DNA from: JAWLHU01 sp049324875
Lineage (GTDB): Bacteria > Bacillota > Sulfobacillia > Symbiobacteriales > Symbiobacteriaceae
Assembly (NCBI GenBank): GCA_049324875.1
Contig: JBMONC010000038.1
Span: forward strand, 34,993-98,992
Direction of reading: 5' to 3'
Length of the DNA: 64,000 nucleotides
Part shown: positions 7,920 through 16,970 of the stretch, piece after piece
Layout of the letters: every line of letters starts with the position of its first letter
How positions within the stretch are numbered: the first letter of the stretch is position 1
Notes under the pieces: generated by a model
Told to the model about the DNA's origin: nothing
What the model saw: the letters and a program-made list of their open reading frames with translations, nothing else
The model's database searches: none
Position numbers and translations under genes: made by a program

Positions 7920-7945
7920 TGAGAATCATTCTAAACGCTAGTATA
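7920..7945 (-). promoter_or_regulatory. perR promoter region with Per-like box
   Basis: TGAGAATCATTCTAA (7920-7934) is a 7-1-7 near-palindrome like the two ATPase boxes and lies 20 bp before the perR start codon. A -10-like TATACT lies at 7945-7940. This suggests autoregulation; no good -35 is visible. Confidence 0.65.
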
Positions 7946-7991
7946 GCAGAAGAGAGCGCCGCGGCATACCCCTCAGGACGACCTCCCCCGG

Positions 7992-8927
7992 CTAAAACCC
8001 AATCTCATCGAGAAAGGCCTTCAGCTTGGCTGCCGAGTCCCGCAGCGCTCGCTCTTCCTCATCGGTCAGTGGCACCTCCACCAGCTCCTCCACCCCTTTG
8101 CGCCCCACCACGGAGGGCACGCCCAGACAGACCCCATGAATGCCGTGGTAGCCCTCCAGGTAGGAAGATACGGGCAGAACCGACCTCTGGTCGCTCAAGA
8201 TCGCCTCGCAGATCCGCGCCAGCGCCAGGGCGATGGCGTAGTAGGTGGCGCCCTTCTTCTGGATGATCTTGTAGGCCGCTGTCCTGGTCTCCTCGTAGAT
8301 CTGATCCCGCTCCTGCGGCGATAGGTGCCACCGCTCCCCCGCTGACGGGTGGTCAAGGGGCACGCCGCCCACGCTGGCCGATGACCAGACCGCCACCTCG
8401 GAATCGCCGTGCTCCCCGATGATGGAGCCGTGAACCGAACGGGGGTCGACCCCCAGCCGCTCCCCGATCAGGTAGCGGAACCGGGAGCTGTCCAACAGGG
8501 TGCCCGAGCCGATCACCCGCTGCTTGGGCCAGCCGGACAGTTTGAGCGCCACCTGGGTCAGGATGTCGACCGGGTTGGTGGCGATCAGCAGGATGCCATC
8601 CTGGTTGTAGCGCACCACCTGCTTGATGATGGAGTCGAAGATGGCAACGTTCCGGTTCATCAGATCGATGCGGGTCTCCCCGGGCCGCTGGGCTGCTCCC
8701 GCTGTGATTACCACAATCTCGGCCCCGGCGCAGTCGGGGTAATCCCCCACCGCAATCCGCATCGGCTGAGCCAGCAGCAGACCATGGTTCAGGTCGAGGA
8801 CATCGCCGGCGGCCTTCTCCTGGTTGGCATCGATCACCACCAGCTCGGTGGCCAGGCCCCGAAGGAGCACCGTGTAGGCGAAGGTCGAGCCCACCGCGCC
8901 ACAGCCGATCAGAACGATCTTGGACAT
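7992..8927 (-). CDS. ldh: L-lactate dehydrogenase
   Basis: Reduces pyruvate to lactate with NADH in the cytosol. The 311-residue frame starts MSKIVLIGCGAVGSTFAY (Rossmann GxGxxG). The specificity loop is GAAQRPGETR: Gln at the position that is Arg in malate dehydrogenases, so lactate is favoured. The catalytic Asp/His region is GEHGDSE and the NPVD block is present. The open frame extends to 9125, but family alignment supports ATG 8927; the ribosome site there is weak (GGGGCGGC). It follows the hydrolase gene by 82 bp on the same strand. No Rex-type operator was seen. Confidence 0.93.
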   Translation of the reverse strand: MSKIVLIGCGAVGSTFAYTVLLRGLATELVVIDANQEKAAGDVLDLNHGLLLAQPMRIAVGDYPDCAGAEIVVITAGAAQRPGETRIDLMNRNVAIFDSIIKQVVRYNQDGILLIATNPVDILTQVALKLSGWPKQRVIGSGTLLDSSRFRYLIGERLGVDPRSVHGSIIGEHGDSEVAVWSSASVGGVPLDHPSAGERWHLSPQERDQIYEETRTAAYKIIQKKGATYYAIALALARICEAILSDQRSVLPVSSYLEGYHGIHGVCLGVPSVVGRKGVEELVEVPLTDEEERALRDSAAKLKAFLDEIGF

Positions 8928-9009
8928 CTTGCTCAGCCGCCCCCCATGTATGGAATCTCCCTGCCGAGCGCCGGCGCCACCGGTCGGGACCGCCTGCGAT
9001 CCGGCCCCC

Positions 9010-9876
9010 TTAGGATGGGCCGATCGCTCCGGCGAAATGCGAGGGAGCCGGATCCCCACCCACCATCCCGCCCACCAACCAGTCATGAAAGGCCTCCTGC
9101 TGTTCCCACATGGGCAGGTGGCCACAGCGGGGGAGCAGCGTCACCGTCGCTCCCGGAATCAGCCTGACCAGGTCGGCCTGGGCAGGTGGCACCAGCGGGT
9201 CCTCCTCGCCCCACAGCACCCGCACCGGCAGCCTCAGCTGCGGCAGAAGATGCTGGACGGAGATGCGGCGTGCGCCCTCCAGCGCCACCCGGTTGCGCCG
9301 GATCCAACGGAGGGTTGTGGCGCCGAACCAGGGGTTCCGGCCCACCCGGCAGAGGTAGGCCTCCAGCTCAGCCGGAAGGCTGCGGGGGAGATAGGTGAGG
9401 GCGTCGAGACCGGCCCGAATGTTGCCGATGGTGGGCCGCATCAGGTACTCGCCCACACCGGGGATCGCCATCACCCGGAAGGACCAGTGCGCTGAGGCGT
9501 CCAGGCCGCCGGGGGCGACCAGGTCGAGCCGCTTTACCCGTTCCGGCCGGGCCGCCGCCATCTGAATCGCCAGGTTGCCCCCGAAGGACCACCCGACCAG
9601 GGTGACCCGGTCGATGCCCAGGCCGTCCAGCAGCTCAAAGCAGAAGCGGGTAAGGTCCGGCATGGTGTAGGTGAACCCGTGGGGCGGGGGTGTGTCGCCC
9701 CAGCCCGGCAGGTCCGGGGCGATGGCCCGGGCGTGGGGAGCCAGGGCTGCCACGGTGGCCGACCAGCATCCCGCGCCGCCGTTGACGCCGTGCAGCAGGA
9801 GCACGGGCTCCCCGCTCCCCGCCTCCAGGTAGTGGAGTAGCACCCCGCGCACCTGCAGTCTCGCCGTTGGGTTCAT
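9010..9876 (-). CDS. Alpha/beta-hydrolase fold protein
   Basis: Cytosolic hydrolase of 288 residues. The oxyanion segment LLLHGVNGG, nucleophile elbow GWSFGGN (Ser), acid GEEDPLVP (Asp) and GHLPMWE (His) complete a catalytic triad in the usual order. The lid region between strands 6 and 7 is helical. The substrate cannot be predicted; esterases and C-C bond hydrolases (MhpC/BphD-like) share this pattern. The start at 9876 is favoured by a long G-rich ribosome site and by the family N-terminus; the upstream open frame to 10947 is antisense to the next gene. It may be cotranscribed with ldh. Confidence 0.85.
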   Translation of the reverse strand: MNPTARLQVRGVLLHYLEAGSGEPVLLLHGVNGGAGCWSATVAALAPHARAIAPDLPGWGDTPPPHGFTYTMPDLTRFCFELLDGLGIDRVTLVGWSFGGNLAIQMAAARPERVKRLDLVAPGGLDASAHWSFRVMAIPGVGEYLMRPTIGNIRAGLDALTYLPRSLPAELEAYLCRVGRNPWFGATTLRWIRRNRVALEGARRISVQHLLPQLRLPVRVLWGEEDPLVPPAQADLVRLIPGATVTLLPRCGHLPMWEQQEAFHDWLVGGMVGGDPAPSHFAGAIGPS

Positions 9877-10017
9877 CGCTCTCCCTCCCCCCATGCTTCT
9901 GATTACTTGTAGTAGAGAATAGTTCCTGCCCCATTTGCAACATCTATAGAATTCGCGAAGTTGGAAGGACTTGAGGCCGGTCCGGCGGAAGATAACGAGG
10001 GGAGGTGAGTCATCACC

Positions 10018-10860
10018 ATGTCTGAGCGGGAACGAAGGGCGCAGGTGCTGCTGCGGGTGAGCGACCTGGAGCGGTCGCTGCGGTTCTACGGCGACCTCCC
10101 TGGCTTCCGGGTGGACTGGCGTGAGGCGTCTCGGGCTCGCCTGATCGACCCGGGGGGGACGCCCCTGCTGCTGGCCTCCGACCCCTCGGTCCCAGCGCCG
10201 GAAGGGGTGCCTGAGGCCGGAACGGGAGCCTGGGTCTACCTGCACCGGCCGGAGCTGGGCGCCCTTGCGCAGGAGCTGACAGAGCGCGGCCTGCCCGCCC
10301 GCGGTCCGGTGGAGCCCTACCCCGGCTACCGCCACCTGCTGCTGGAGGACCCGGACGGGTACTGGCTGGTCTTCTGGGAGCCGCTCCCCCTGACGGACCG
10401 GGAGGTGCTCGACCTCTTCCGGAGCGGTCCGGAGCGGCTGGAGCGAGCGCTCTCGGGCCTGGACGAGGCCGGCCTGGACCTGCCGCGGGCCCCCGGGAAG
10501 TGGACGATCCGCGAGATTCTGCACCATCTGGTGGACTCCGACCTGGCCACCTTCCAGGTGATCCGCATGGCGCTGGCCCTGCCGGGTCGGACGATCACCG
10601 CCGACATCTGGGAGCCGGACGACTGGATGCGCGGCCTCGACTGCGGGCGCCGACCGGTCGGCCCGGCGGTCCGGCTCTTCCACGCCGCCCGTGACTGGCT
10701 CCTGGAGGCGGTCGACCACCTGCCCGGCGCGCTGGACCGGTCGGTCGCCTGGCCCAGCGGCTACCGGGCACAGGTGCGGGACCTGCTCCGGCAGGTGGGG
10801 GGACACGCGATCCACCACATCATCCAGATAGAAGAGACGCGCCGGCGGTATGGGCGCTGA
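10018..10860 (+). CDS. VOC domain fused to DinB domain
   Basis: 280-residue fusion. Residues about 6-125 form a vicinal-oxygen-chelate (glyoxalase/bleomycin-resistance) domain with the LRVSDLERSLRFYGD opening and the YRHLLLEDPDGYWLVFWEP ending, where the Glu is a usual metal ligand. Residues about 135-280 form a DinB-like four-helix bundle with KWTIREILHHLVDSD and GGHAIHHIIQIEE, which carry the three metal-binding histidines. Both halves belong to families involved in thiol transfer or resistance. A combined role in detoxifying an electrophile with a low-molecular-weight thiol is inference. Start ATG 10018 follows GGAGGTGAG. It is divergent from the hydrolase gene. Confidence 0.85.
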   Translation: MSERERRAQVLLRVSDLERSLRFYGDLPGFRVDWREASRARLIDPGGTPLLLASDPSVPAPEGVPEAGTGAWVYLHRPELGALAQELTERGLPARGPVEPYPGYRHLLLEDPDGYWLVFWEPLPLTDREVLDLFRSGPERLERALSGLDEAGLDLPRAPGKWTIREILHHLVDSDLATFQVIRMALALPGRTITADIWEPDDWMRGLDCGRRPVGPAVRLFHAARDWLLEAVDHLPGALDRSVAWPSGYRAQVRDLLRQVGGHAIHHIIQIEETRRRYGR

Positions 10861-10961
10861 CCGATTTCGTATCGCAGAAAGAACCAAACAGCTGGTACGG
10901 TGAGTCCTATTCTTTAGAGAAGCGCGTAGGAGGCCAGCCCTAAGCAAAGGAGGACGAGGTT

Positions 10962-11606
10962 ATGACGTCTCTCTTCCTCTACACGTTCTTCGTCGGCTTC
11001 GGTCTCACGGTGATCTCCGTCATCCTGGGCATGGTCGACCTGGGCGGCAGCGATGCCGGCTCCTCGGCCGATCTCTCGTCCGGGGATCTCTCGTCCGGGG
11101 ATCTCGTCCCCGGCGACCTCTCCCACGGCGGCGACCTCTCCCATCACGGCCATGGGAGCCATGGCCACTCCCTGGGGAAGATCGCCTCCATCTCCCCGGT
11201 CAACTTCCAGACGATTGTCGCCGCCCTCACCGGCTTTGGCGGCGTGGGGTATGCCGTCTCCACCGCCGGCGTCGCAGGGCTGATCATCCCGGTGCTGGCG
11301 GCCATGGGTGGCGCCGTCGGCACCGCCTGGCTCATCTTCAAGTTCCAGCGGTTCCTGGCCAGGGGGGAGCGGCCGATGGGCCCCACCTCCTACACCGGCC
11401 TCATCGGCAGGCTGACCGTCCCGATCCGCGAGGGCGGGACGGGCGAGGTGGTCTACACCCAGCAGGACTCCCGGATGGTCTCTGCCGCCCGCTCCATCGA
11501 CGGCAGGGCGATCCCCAGGGGGGAACAGGTGGTGATCCTGCGCTACGAGAAGGGCGTGGCCTACGTCCAACTCTGGCGTGAGTTTATGGATCAGAAGACC
11601 GAGTAA
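10962..11606 (+). CDS. NfeD-like/YuaF-type membrane protein
   Basis: 214 residues. TM helix at about 5-24, a hydrophilic insert with GDL repeats (SSGDL, SSGDL, VPGDL) and a His-rich stretch (SHHGHGSHGH), then two helices at about 80-125. The soluble C-terminal beta-barrel (GLIGRLTVPIREGG ... VVILRYEKGVAYVQL) fits the OB fold of NfeD1b/YuaF. Such proteins sit next to flotillins and are thought to organise membrane microdomains with them. The flotillin gene starts 16 bp downstream, so the two form an operon as in B. subtilis yuaF-yuaG. ATG 10962 follows AAAGGAGG. Confidence 0.8.
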   Translation: MTSLFLYTFFVGFGLTVISVILGMVDLGGSDAGSSADLSSGDLSSGDLVPGDLSHGGDLSHHGHGSHGHSLGKIASISPVNFQTIVAALTGFGGVGYAVSTAGVAGLIIPVLAAMGGAVGTAWLIFKFQRFLARGERPMGPTSYTGLIGRLTVPIREGGTGEVVYTQQDSRMVSAARSIDGRAIPRGEQVVILRYEKGVAYVQLWREFMDQKTE

Positions 11607-11622
11607 AGGGAGGTAGCGTTTG

Positions 11623-13167
11623 ATGACGGGTGCCCTCATTTACGCAGGTTTGACCATCCTGGTGGTCCTCCTGCTGATCGGGTTAGCCGCCTCGATGTAC
11701 CGGAAGGTCCCCCCGAACCGTGCCCTGATCGTCTACGGTCTGGGCGGCCCCCGGGTCTCCAAGGGCGGCGGCCTGATCGTCTGGCCCCTGGTCCAGTCGG
11801 CTCAGGAGCTCTCCCTGGAGCTGATGTCCTTCGACGTGGTGCCCCAGCAGGACTTCTACACCGCCCAGGGCGTCTCGGTCACCGTTGAGGCGGTCGCCCA
11901 GATCAAGGTCAAGTCGGATACCGAGTCGATCCTGACCGCCGCGGAGCAGTTCCTCTCCAAGACCGTCGAGGAGCGGCACGGCGTGCTGAAGCTGGTGATG
12001 GAAGGCCACCTGCGCGGCATCATCGGCCAGCTGACGGTCGAGTCGATCGTCAAGGAGCCGGAGATGGTGGCGGACCGGATGCGGGCCAACGTGGCCGACG
12101 ACATGGCCAAGATGGGCCTGGAGGTCATCTCCTTCACCGTCAAGGAGATTCGGGACAAGAACGACTACATCGCCAACATGGGCCGCCCGGACACCGAGCG
12201 GATCAAGCGGGCGGCTGAGATTGCCGCCGCCGAGGCCCACCGGGACACCGAGATCAAGCGTGCCGAGGCGATGCGGGAGGCCGCCGTCGCCAAGGCGAAG
12301 GCCGAGCAGGAGACGGTGCTCGCCCAGTCCACCTCGCTGGCCAAGCAGGCGGAGGCGCAGCGCGACCTCAACCTGAAGCGGGCCGAGTACGAGGCGGAGA
12401 CCAAGCGGGCACAGGCGCAGGCCGACAAGGCTTACGACATCCAGGCCAACACCATGCAACAGCAGGTGGTGGCCGAGCAGGTCAAGGTGCAGCAGGTCGA
12501 GCGCATGGAGCAGGTGAAGGTCCAGGAGGCCGAAATCCTGCGGCGTGAAAAGGAACTGATCGCCACCGTCCTGAAGCAGGCGGAGATCGAGCGGAAGAAG
12601 CAGGAGGCGCTGGCGGAAGCCCAGGCCCGCAAGCTGGAGATCGAGGCCGCCGGCCAGGCTACCGCCCTCCGGGCCGCCGGTGAGGCGGAAGCCCAGGTGA
12701 AGAGGCTGCAGGGCTCCGCAGAGGCCGAAGTGGTCCGGCAGAAGGGTATGGCCGAGGCCGAGGTCATCCTGGCCAAGGGCAAGGCCGAGGCCGAGGCGAT
12801 GCGGATCAAGGCGGAGGCGTACAAGGAGTACGGCCAGGCCGCGATCCTCGACAAGCTCCTGCCGGTGCTGCCTGAGCTGATGCGGGCCGCCTCGGAGCCG
12901 CTCTCCAGGATCGACAAGGTGACGATCCTCTCCCAGGGCCAGGACGCCGAGGTGGGCGTCAACAAGTTCATGGGCGATATCGCCAAGCTGGTCACCACCG
13001 CTCCGACGGTCCTGGAGGGGCTGACGGGCCTCTCCATTCAGGATCTGCTGCACAAGATCCCCGGGCTGGATCAGCAGGTGAAGCAGTTGACCGCCGCCTC
13101 GCCCGCCGCCGAAACGGCTGCCAAGCAGGTCGAGACGGTGACGGCCACCCAGGAGGCCGAGGAGTAG
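11623..13167 (+). CDS. floT: Flotillin (FloT/YuaG-like)
   Basis: Membrane-microdomain scaffold of 514 residues. An N-terminal membrane-anchoring helix (about residues 3-24) and an SPFH/PHB domain (about 30-190, with SFDVVPQQDFYTAQGVSVTV) precede a long coiled coil rich in AEA/KAEAE repeats (about 195-400). A C-terminal region includes KVTILSQGQD and the flotillin-type tail. ATG 11623 is preferred over TTG 11620; AAAGGGAGG lies 8-16 bp before it. It is cotranscribed with the NfeD-like gene and ended by a strong hairpin. Known flotillins are involved in membrane fluidity and signalling complexes. Confidence 0.93.
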   Translation: MTGALIYAGLTILVVLLLIGLAASMYRKVPPNRALIVYGLGGPRVSKGGGLIVWPLVQSAQELSLELMSFDVVPQQDFYTAQGVSVTVEAVAQIKVKSDTESILTAAEQFLSKTVEERHGVLKLVMEGHLRGIIGQLTVESIVKEPEMVADRMRANVADDMAKMGLEVISFTVKEIRDKNDYIANMGRPDTERIKRAAEIAAAEAHRDTEIKRAEAMREAAVAKAKAEQETVLAQSTSLAKQAEAQRDLNLKRAEYEAETKRAQAQADKAYDIQANTMQQQVVAEQVKVQQVERMEQVKVQEAEILRREKELIATVLKQAEIERKKQEALAEAQARKLEIEAAGQATALRAAGEAEAQVKRLQGSAEAEVVRQKGMAEAEVILAKGKAEAEAMRIKAEAYKEYGQAAILDKLLPVLPELMRAASEPLSRIDKVTILSQGQDAEVGVNKFMGDIAKLVTTAPTVLEGLTGLSIQDLLHKIPGLDQQVKQLTAASPAAETAAKQVETVTATQEAEE

Positions 13168-13179
13168 TCCCCAGAGGTC

Positions 13180-13207
13180 AGGCCCCCACCCTTGCCGGTG
13201 GGGGCCT
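13180..13207 (+). terminator. Flotillin operon terminator
   Basis: AGGCCCCCACC / GGTGGGGGCCT perfect 11-bp stem (13180-13190, 13197-13207) with a 6-nt loop, then CTCTTAT. It sits between convergent genes. Confidence 0.75.
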
Positions 13208-13210
13208 CTC

Positions 13211-13627
13211 TTATGCGGCTGCGAGGCTGGCCAGCACAGCCACCTGCACGACATGCAACACCTGATCGACGCAGATCACGACGAAGAAGGGGGGCTTTTC
13301 GCCGCTCCCAGGCGCCATCAGAGGCAGTCCGAGCGGAATGTACTCCTTCACCTGAATGATCCGCTCCACCAGCCAGCGACGGTCAAGTAGGCCATGCAGG
13401 AGCCCCATGGCCGCGAGGGTGATCAGCAGGGTGGCATCCTGCTTCCAGGAGAATGCTCCCCACTCTCTGATCCACCAGAGACCTGCCAGCAGGCACAGGG
13501 TCCACTTGAGGGCGTGGGATCCGCAGGCCAACCAGTTCTTCTCCTTGTTGAGGGCCTCCCATGTGGTCTGAGCCAGGATCCAATCGCCCACCAGATGGGC
13601 CACCAGCAGTTTCTCAAACGGGGTCAA
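13211..13627 (-). CDS. DUF3307-like membrane protein
   Basis: 138 residues with three to four predicted helices. The N-terminal LLVAHLVGDWILAQTTWE and the later HGLLDRRWL and VDQVLHVVQVAVL segments match the HxxxD...HxxxD...DQxxH pattern of DUF3307, an uncharacterised membrane family often next to phage or regulatory genes. TTG 13627 is the start, with GGGGAGG just before it. It converges on the flotillin operon; the stop codon is 3 bp from the flotillin terminator stem. Function unknown. Confidence 0.65.
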   Translation of the reverse strand: MTPFEKLLVAHLVGDWILAQTTWEALNKEKNWLACGSHALKWTLCLLAGLWWIREWGAFSWKQDATLLITLAAMGLLHGLLDRRWLVERIIQVKEYIPLGLPLMAPGSGEKPPFFVVICVDQVLHVVQVAVLASLAAA

Positions 13628-13774
13628 GAGCCTCCCCCCTCCCCCTGCCCTCTACTCTCTCCACCTGATTTTTCGTTTTTGTCAAACAGGAGGCAGGATG
13701 GGGAATATTATAATCGAATAAGATTTTGCTCCGCAATGATTATGTTAGTCTTTTTTTCGTGGGGGGAAAGTCTG

Positions 13775-16700
13775 TTGAAGCGAATGGCTTTCAAGCTCTG
13801 GGGGGTCGCCCTGGCGCTCATGCTGCTGGTACCCATGCAGCAGCGCAGCGCTCTAGGTGGCGGGAACCTCTTCCCGGACCTCCCGGAGCACCATCCGGAT
13901 CAGGCCGCTGTCCTCTTCCTGGCAGAGCGGCAGATGATCCAGGGGTATCCGGACGGGACCTTCCGGCCCGAGCATGCACTGACCCGTGGCGCTGCGATCA
14001 AGCTGGCCGTGCAGGTCGCCGGTCTGGCCCCGAGCCATACGGAAAGACCCCTTCCCTTCGCCGACCTCCCCCCCGACCACTGGAGCCGTCCTTACGTGCG
14101 GGCGGGCCTGGCTGCAGGCCTTGTAACAGGGGGAGACCGCTTCCAACCGGAGCAGAGTCTCACCCGCGGCGAGCTGGCCCGACTGGTCCTCCAGGCGATC
14201 CGCCAGCCGCTCCACCCGCTTCCTGATATGGCGCTGAAGGATATCAGCCCGGCTGACCCCGCCTACCAGGCTGCCCTGCTGGCGGTGGCATCGGGCATGA
14301 TGGAGGCGCCGGACGGGCTGTTCGAGCCCTACAAGACCGCAACCCGGGCGGATGCAGCCCGGGCCTTTGCCCATGCCCTGGCCTTCACAGCCCAGGCCTA
14401 TGATCAGCCGCTCACCCCGGTGGTGGAGCCGCTGCGCGGCAGGGTGGAGATGGCCCTCCCTGACTCCGACCACTTCGATGTAGTCACCGCACCGACGGCC
14501 CTGCCCGAGGGCGGGCGGGTTCGCACCAGCGGTGCCTCGGCTGCCCAGCTCCTCTTCCCGGATGGCTCCGCCTTCTACCTGGATAACGACTCCGAGCTGG
14601 TTCTGATCCGGAGCCATGGCACCGCCCTGGTCTCCGCTGAGATCGTGGAAGACCTGGAGATCGAACTGGTCCGGGGCCGCCTCTTCGGAGCGGTGGTGCC
14701 GATGCTGGATGGGGAGGAGAGCCTTGCCTCCGTCACCACCGGAGCCATGGCCCCGGCGCGAACCGCCCTCTCCGCCAGGGCCACCCCCGCCCTGCAGCAG
14801 GCGCTCCTGGCCTCGGCGGAGGGAGAGGTCTCACCGCCTGCCCTTCCCCCGTCCGCCTCCCGGCTGCTGCTCTTCGCGGGGCCGGCCTCCCTGGAGCCCG
14901 GGGATGAAGCGGGCGCTGAACTGACCATCGTCCTGGCCGACGATCTGGGGAACCCGCTCGTGGTGGAAGATGAGCCCGTGCAGCTGCAGCTGAGCAGCGA
15001 TGTGGGGACGCTCTCCAACCCGGCGCCGGTGATTCCGGTGGGCTACGAGGCGGTGACCATCCAGGTCTACCCGCCCGCAGCAGAGCCGCCAGATGCCAAG
15101 ACGCGCGTGACCGCTTCCGCCGGGGAGATCTCCACCTCCCTCACCATTCCCACCGCCAGGATCCCCTGGTGGAAGGCGCTCTTCACCAAGCGGGTCCGGG
15201 CAAAGGTCCGCATGCCCTGGTCGGTTGCCTCGATCCGCGGAAGCTACATATCGGCCTACGTCAACGGTTCGGAGAACCATGTGAACGTGCTGGCGGGCTC
15301 CGCCAGGCTGACCTCCCTCACCGGCGAGGGGGTGGAGCTGGGTGACACCCAGGCCACCGTGGTGACGGGCCCGGCAAGGAACCCAGCCGCCCCGGGAGGT
15401 CTTAGCGAGACGGAGCAGAAGCAGTGGGGCACGCAGCGCGCCTGGGCGACCGAGCTGGCCGGACGGATGAGCCAGTCGGCGCCGCCACAGGTCCTGGCCA
15501 TGGTGACCGATGAGGCCGGCCGGATCGCCGGCTCGCTGGAGCAGTTCCCCGGCGACGAGACCCCTCCCTCCATCTCGATCACATCGCCCCAGTCGGGTCT
15601 GAAGGTGGGCACGCCCGTCATCCGGGTGAAGGGCACCGCCCAGGACGATTTCAAGCTGGTGGAGGTGCAGGTCAACGGTCAGTCGATCGGCGTGGGGACC
15701 GGTGGGGTCTGGTCGGCCCAGGTCCAGTTGGCCCCGGGCGAGAACGTGATCACCGCCACGGCAACCGACGGGGGCCAGAATATGGCCTCTGAGTCGATCA
15801 CCGTCAGCTATGATCCCAACCTGCTCGACCTGACACTCTCGGGTCCGGGGATGACGCAGGCGGCTACCGCCGTGGTGAGCGGGCAGGTCCGGTCAGCTCA
15901 CGGCATCACCAGCCTGACGGTCGACGGGCTCGCTGTATCGCCGTCCGCCGACGGCTCCTTCGCCACCACCGTCAGCCTGGCTGAGGGCAGCAACCTGATC
16001 GAGGCGGTGGCAACCGATGCGATCGGCCAGACTGCCTCGGCTTCCATCACCATTCTGCGCGCCACGGCGCCGGCGGATCTCCAGCTGACCCTGACCGAAC
16101 CTGCAGACGGCCTAATGACCGAGTCGGCCACCGTCACTGTCTCAGGCTCCGCCTCGGCGGCCAACGGTGCCATCCCCACGGTCAGTGTGAACGGTAACAG
16201 TGTAACCCTCACGGACACGGGCTCCTTCAGCGCCTCGGTTCCCCTGGAGTATGGGGCGAACCTGATCACCGTCACCGCCTCCAGCGGGGGGGGGGTCGCC
16301 AGCGAGAGCCGTACGGTGAGACGCCTCCTGCCGCTTGCCATCACCATTGATACCCCCGCCGACGGCAGCAGCACCGATCAGGAGGTGGTCACCGTCTCCG
16401 GCACGGTCACCGGGGCCCACGGAACCCCGCTGGTGACGGTCAACGGGCAGCCCGCCCCGGTTGCGGCAGATGGCACGTTCTCCGCCAACGTCCCACTGGC
16501 GCAGGGGAGCAACGAGATCACCGCGGTGGTGACGGACGAGGCCGGCCGGACCGTCTCCCACGCGGTCACGGTGACCCTCACCGTGCAGCAGGACGCCTCA
16601 GCAGAACACACCATGATCTATGCCGCCCGGGCTGCGGTCCCGCCGGATGGCGTCAGCACGACGCCCATCTCCGTGCGGGTGCGGGACTCCAACGGGCAGC

Positions 16701-16891
16701 AGAAGACCACCGGCGGCGATACGGTCCTCCTGTTCACCACTCTGGGAACCCTGGGGCCGGTGACCGACAACGGTGACGGCACCTACTCCGCCACCCTGAC
16801 GGCATCGACCACCGAGGGCGAGGCGGTCATCACCGGGACCCTGAACGGGGCCGAGATCCAGGACATCGCCAAGGTCAATATGCACAAGTAA
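13775..16891 (+). CDS. S-layer-homology, FecR and Ig-repeat surface protein
   Basis: Exported protein of 1038 residues. TTG 13775 follows GGGGGGAAAG and gives a signal peptide (KR start, hydrophobic stretch to about residue 27). Three SLH modules follow (about 31-84, 94-143, 152-205; QGYPDGTFRPEHALTRG is typical) that would bind cell-wall polymer. A FecR-type domain (about 235-310; VRTSGASAAQLLFPDGS and ELVRGRLFGAV) comes next, with a second FecR-like stretch near SYISAYVNGSENHVNVLAGSA. The C-terminal half holds four or more Ig-like repeats of about 85 residues, each with a VxVxGxxxxxxG...VxVNG pattern, ending in an invasin-like domain (about 950-1038). It probably anchors to the wall and displays adhesive or structural repeats. 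Confidence 0.88.
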   Translation: MKRMAFKLWGVALALMLLVPMQQRSALGGGNLFPDLPEHHPDQAAVLFLAERQMIQGYPDGTFRPEHALTRGAAIKLAVQVAGLAPSHTERPLPFADLPPDHWSRPYVRAGLAAGLVTGGDRFQPEQSLTRGELARLVLQAIRQPLHPLPDMALKDISPADPAYQAALLAVASGMMEAPDGLFEPYKTATRADAARAFAHALAFTAQAYDQPLTPVVEPLRGRVEMALPDSDHFDVVTAPTALPEGGRVRTSGASAAQLLFPDGSAFYLDNDSELVLIRSHGTALVSAEIVEDLEIELVRGRLFGAVVPMLDGEESLASVTTGAMAPARTALSARATPALQQALLASAEGEVSPPALPPSASRLLLFAGPASLEPGDEAGAELTIVLADDLGNPLVVEDEPVQLQLSSDVGTLSNPAPVIPVGYEAVTIQVYPPAAEPPDAKTRVTASAGEISTSLTIPTARIPWWKALFTKRVRAKVRMPWSVASIRGSYISAYVNGSENHVNVLAGSARLTSLTGEGVELGDTQATVVTGPARNPAAPGGLSETEQKQWGTQRAWATELAGRMSQSAPPQVLAMVTDEAGRIAGSLEQFPGDETPPSISITSPQSGLKVGTPVIRVKGTAQDDFKLVEVQVNGQSIGVGTGGVWSAQVQLAPGENVITATATDGGQNMASESITVSYDPNLLDLTLSGPGMTQAATAVVSGQVRSAHGITSLTVDGLAVSPSADGSFATTVSLAEGSNLIEAVATDAIGQTASASITILRATAPADLQLTLTEPADGLMTESATVTVSGSASAANGAIPTVSVNGNSVTLTDTGSFSASVPLEYGANLITVTASSGGGVASESRTVRRLLPLAITIDTPADGSSTDQEVVTVSGTVTGAHGTPLVTVNGQPAPVAADGTFSANVPLAQGSNEITAVVTDEAGRTVSHAVTVTLTVQQDASAEHTMIYAARAAVPPDGVSTTPISVRVRDSNGQQKTTGGDTVLLFTTLGTLGPVTDNGDGTYSATLTASTTEGEAVITGTLNGAEIQDIAKVNMHK

Positions 16892-16936
16892 ACCTGCCCA
16901 GAGCTGCTGACCAACTCTGCCGGGGCATTAGGAAGG

Positions 16937-16970
16937 GGCCGGGCGCAGATGCCCGGCCCTGGTTCTTTGT
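16937..16970 (+). terminator. Terminator of the surface-protein gene
   Basis: GGCCGGGC / GCCCGGCC stem (16937-16944, 16951-16958) followed by CTGGTTCTTTGT. The 310-bp stretch 16892-17201 otherwise holds only the palindrome at 17152-17178 and an unsupported antisense ORF. Confidence 0.65.

Noticed and set aside
9010..10947. 645-codon extension of the hydrolase frame
   Set aside because: The upstream part is antisense to the VOC-DinB fusion gene; the hydrolase has its own start and ribosome site at 9876.
13679..13714. TTGTCA...TATAAT promoter for the surface-protein gene
   Set aside because: Spacer is 24 bp, too long for sigma-A; only the TATAAT at 13709-13714 is plausible.
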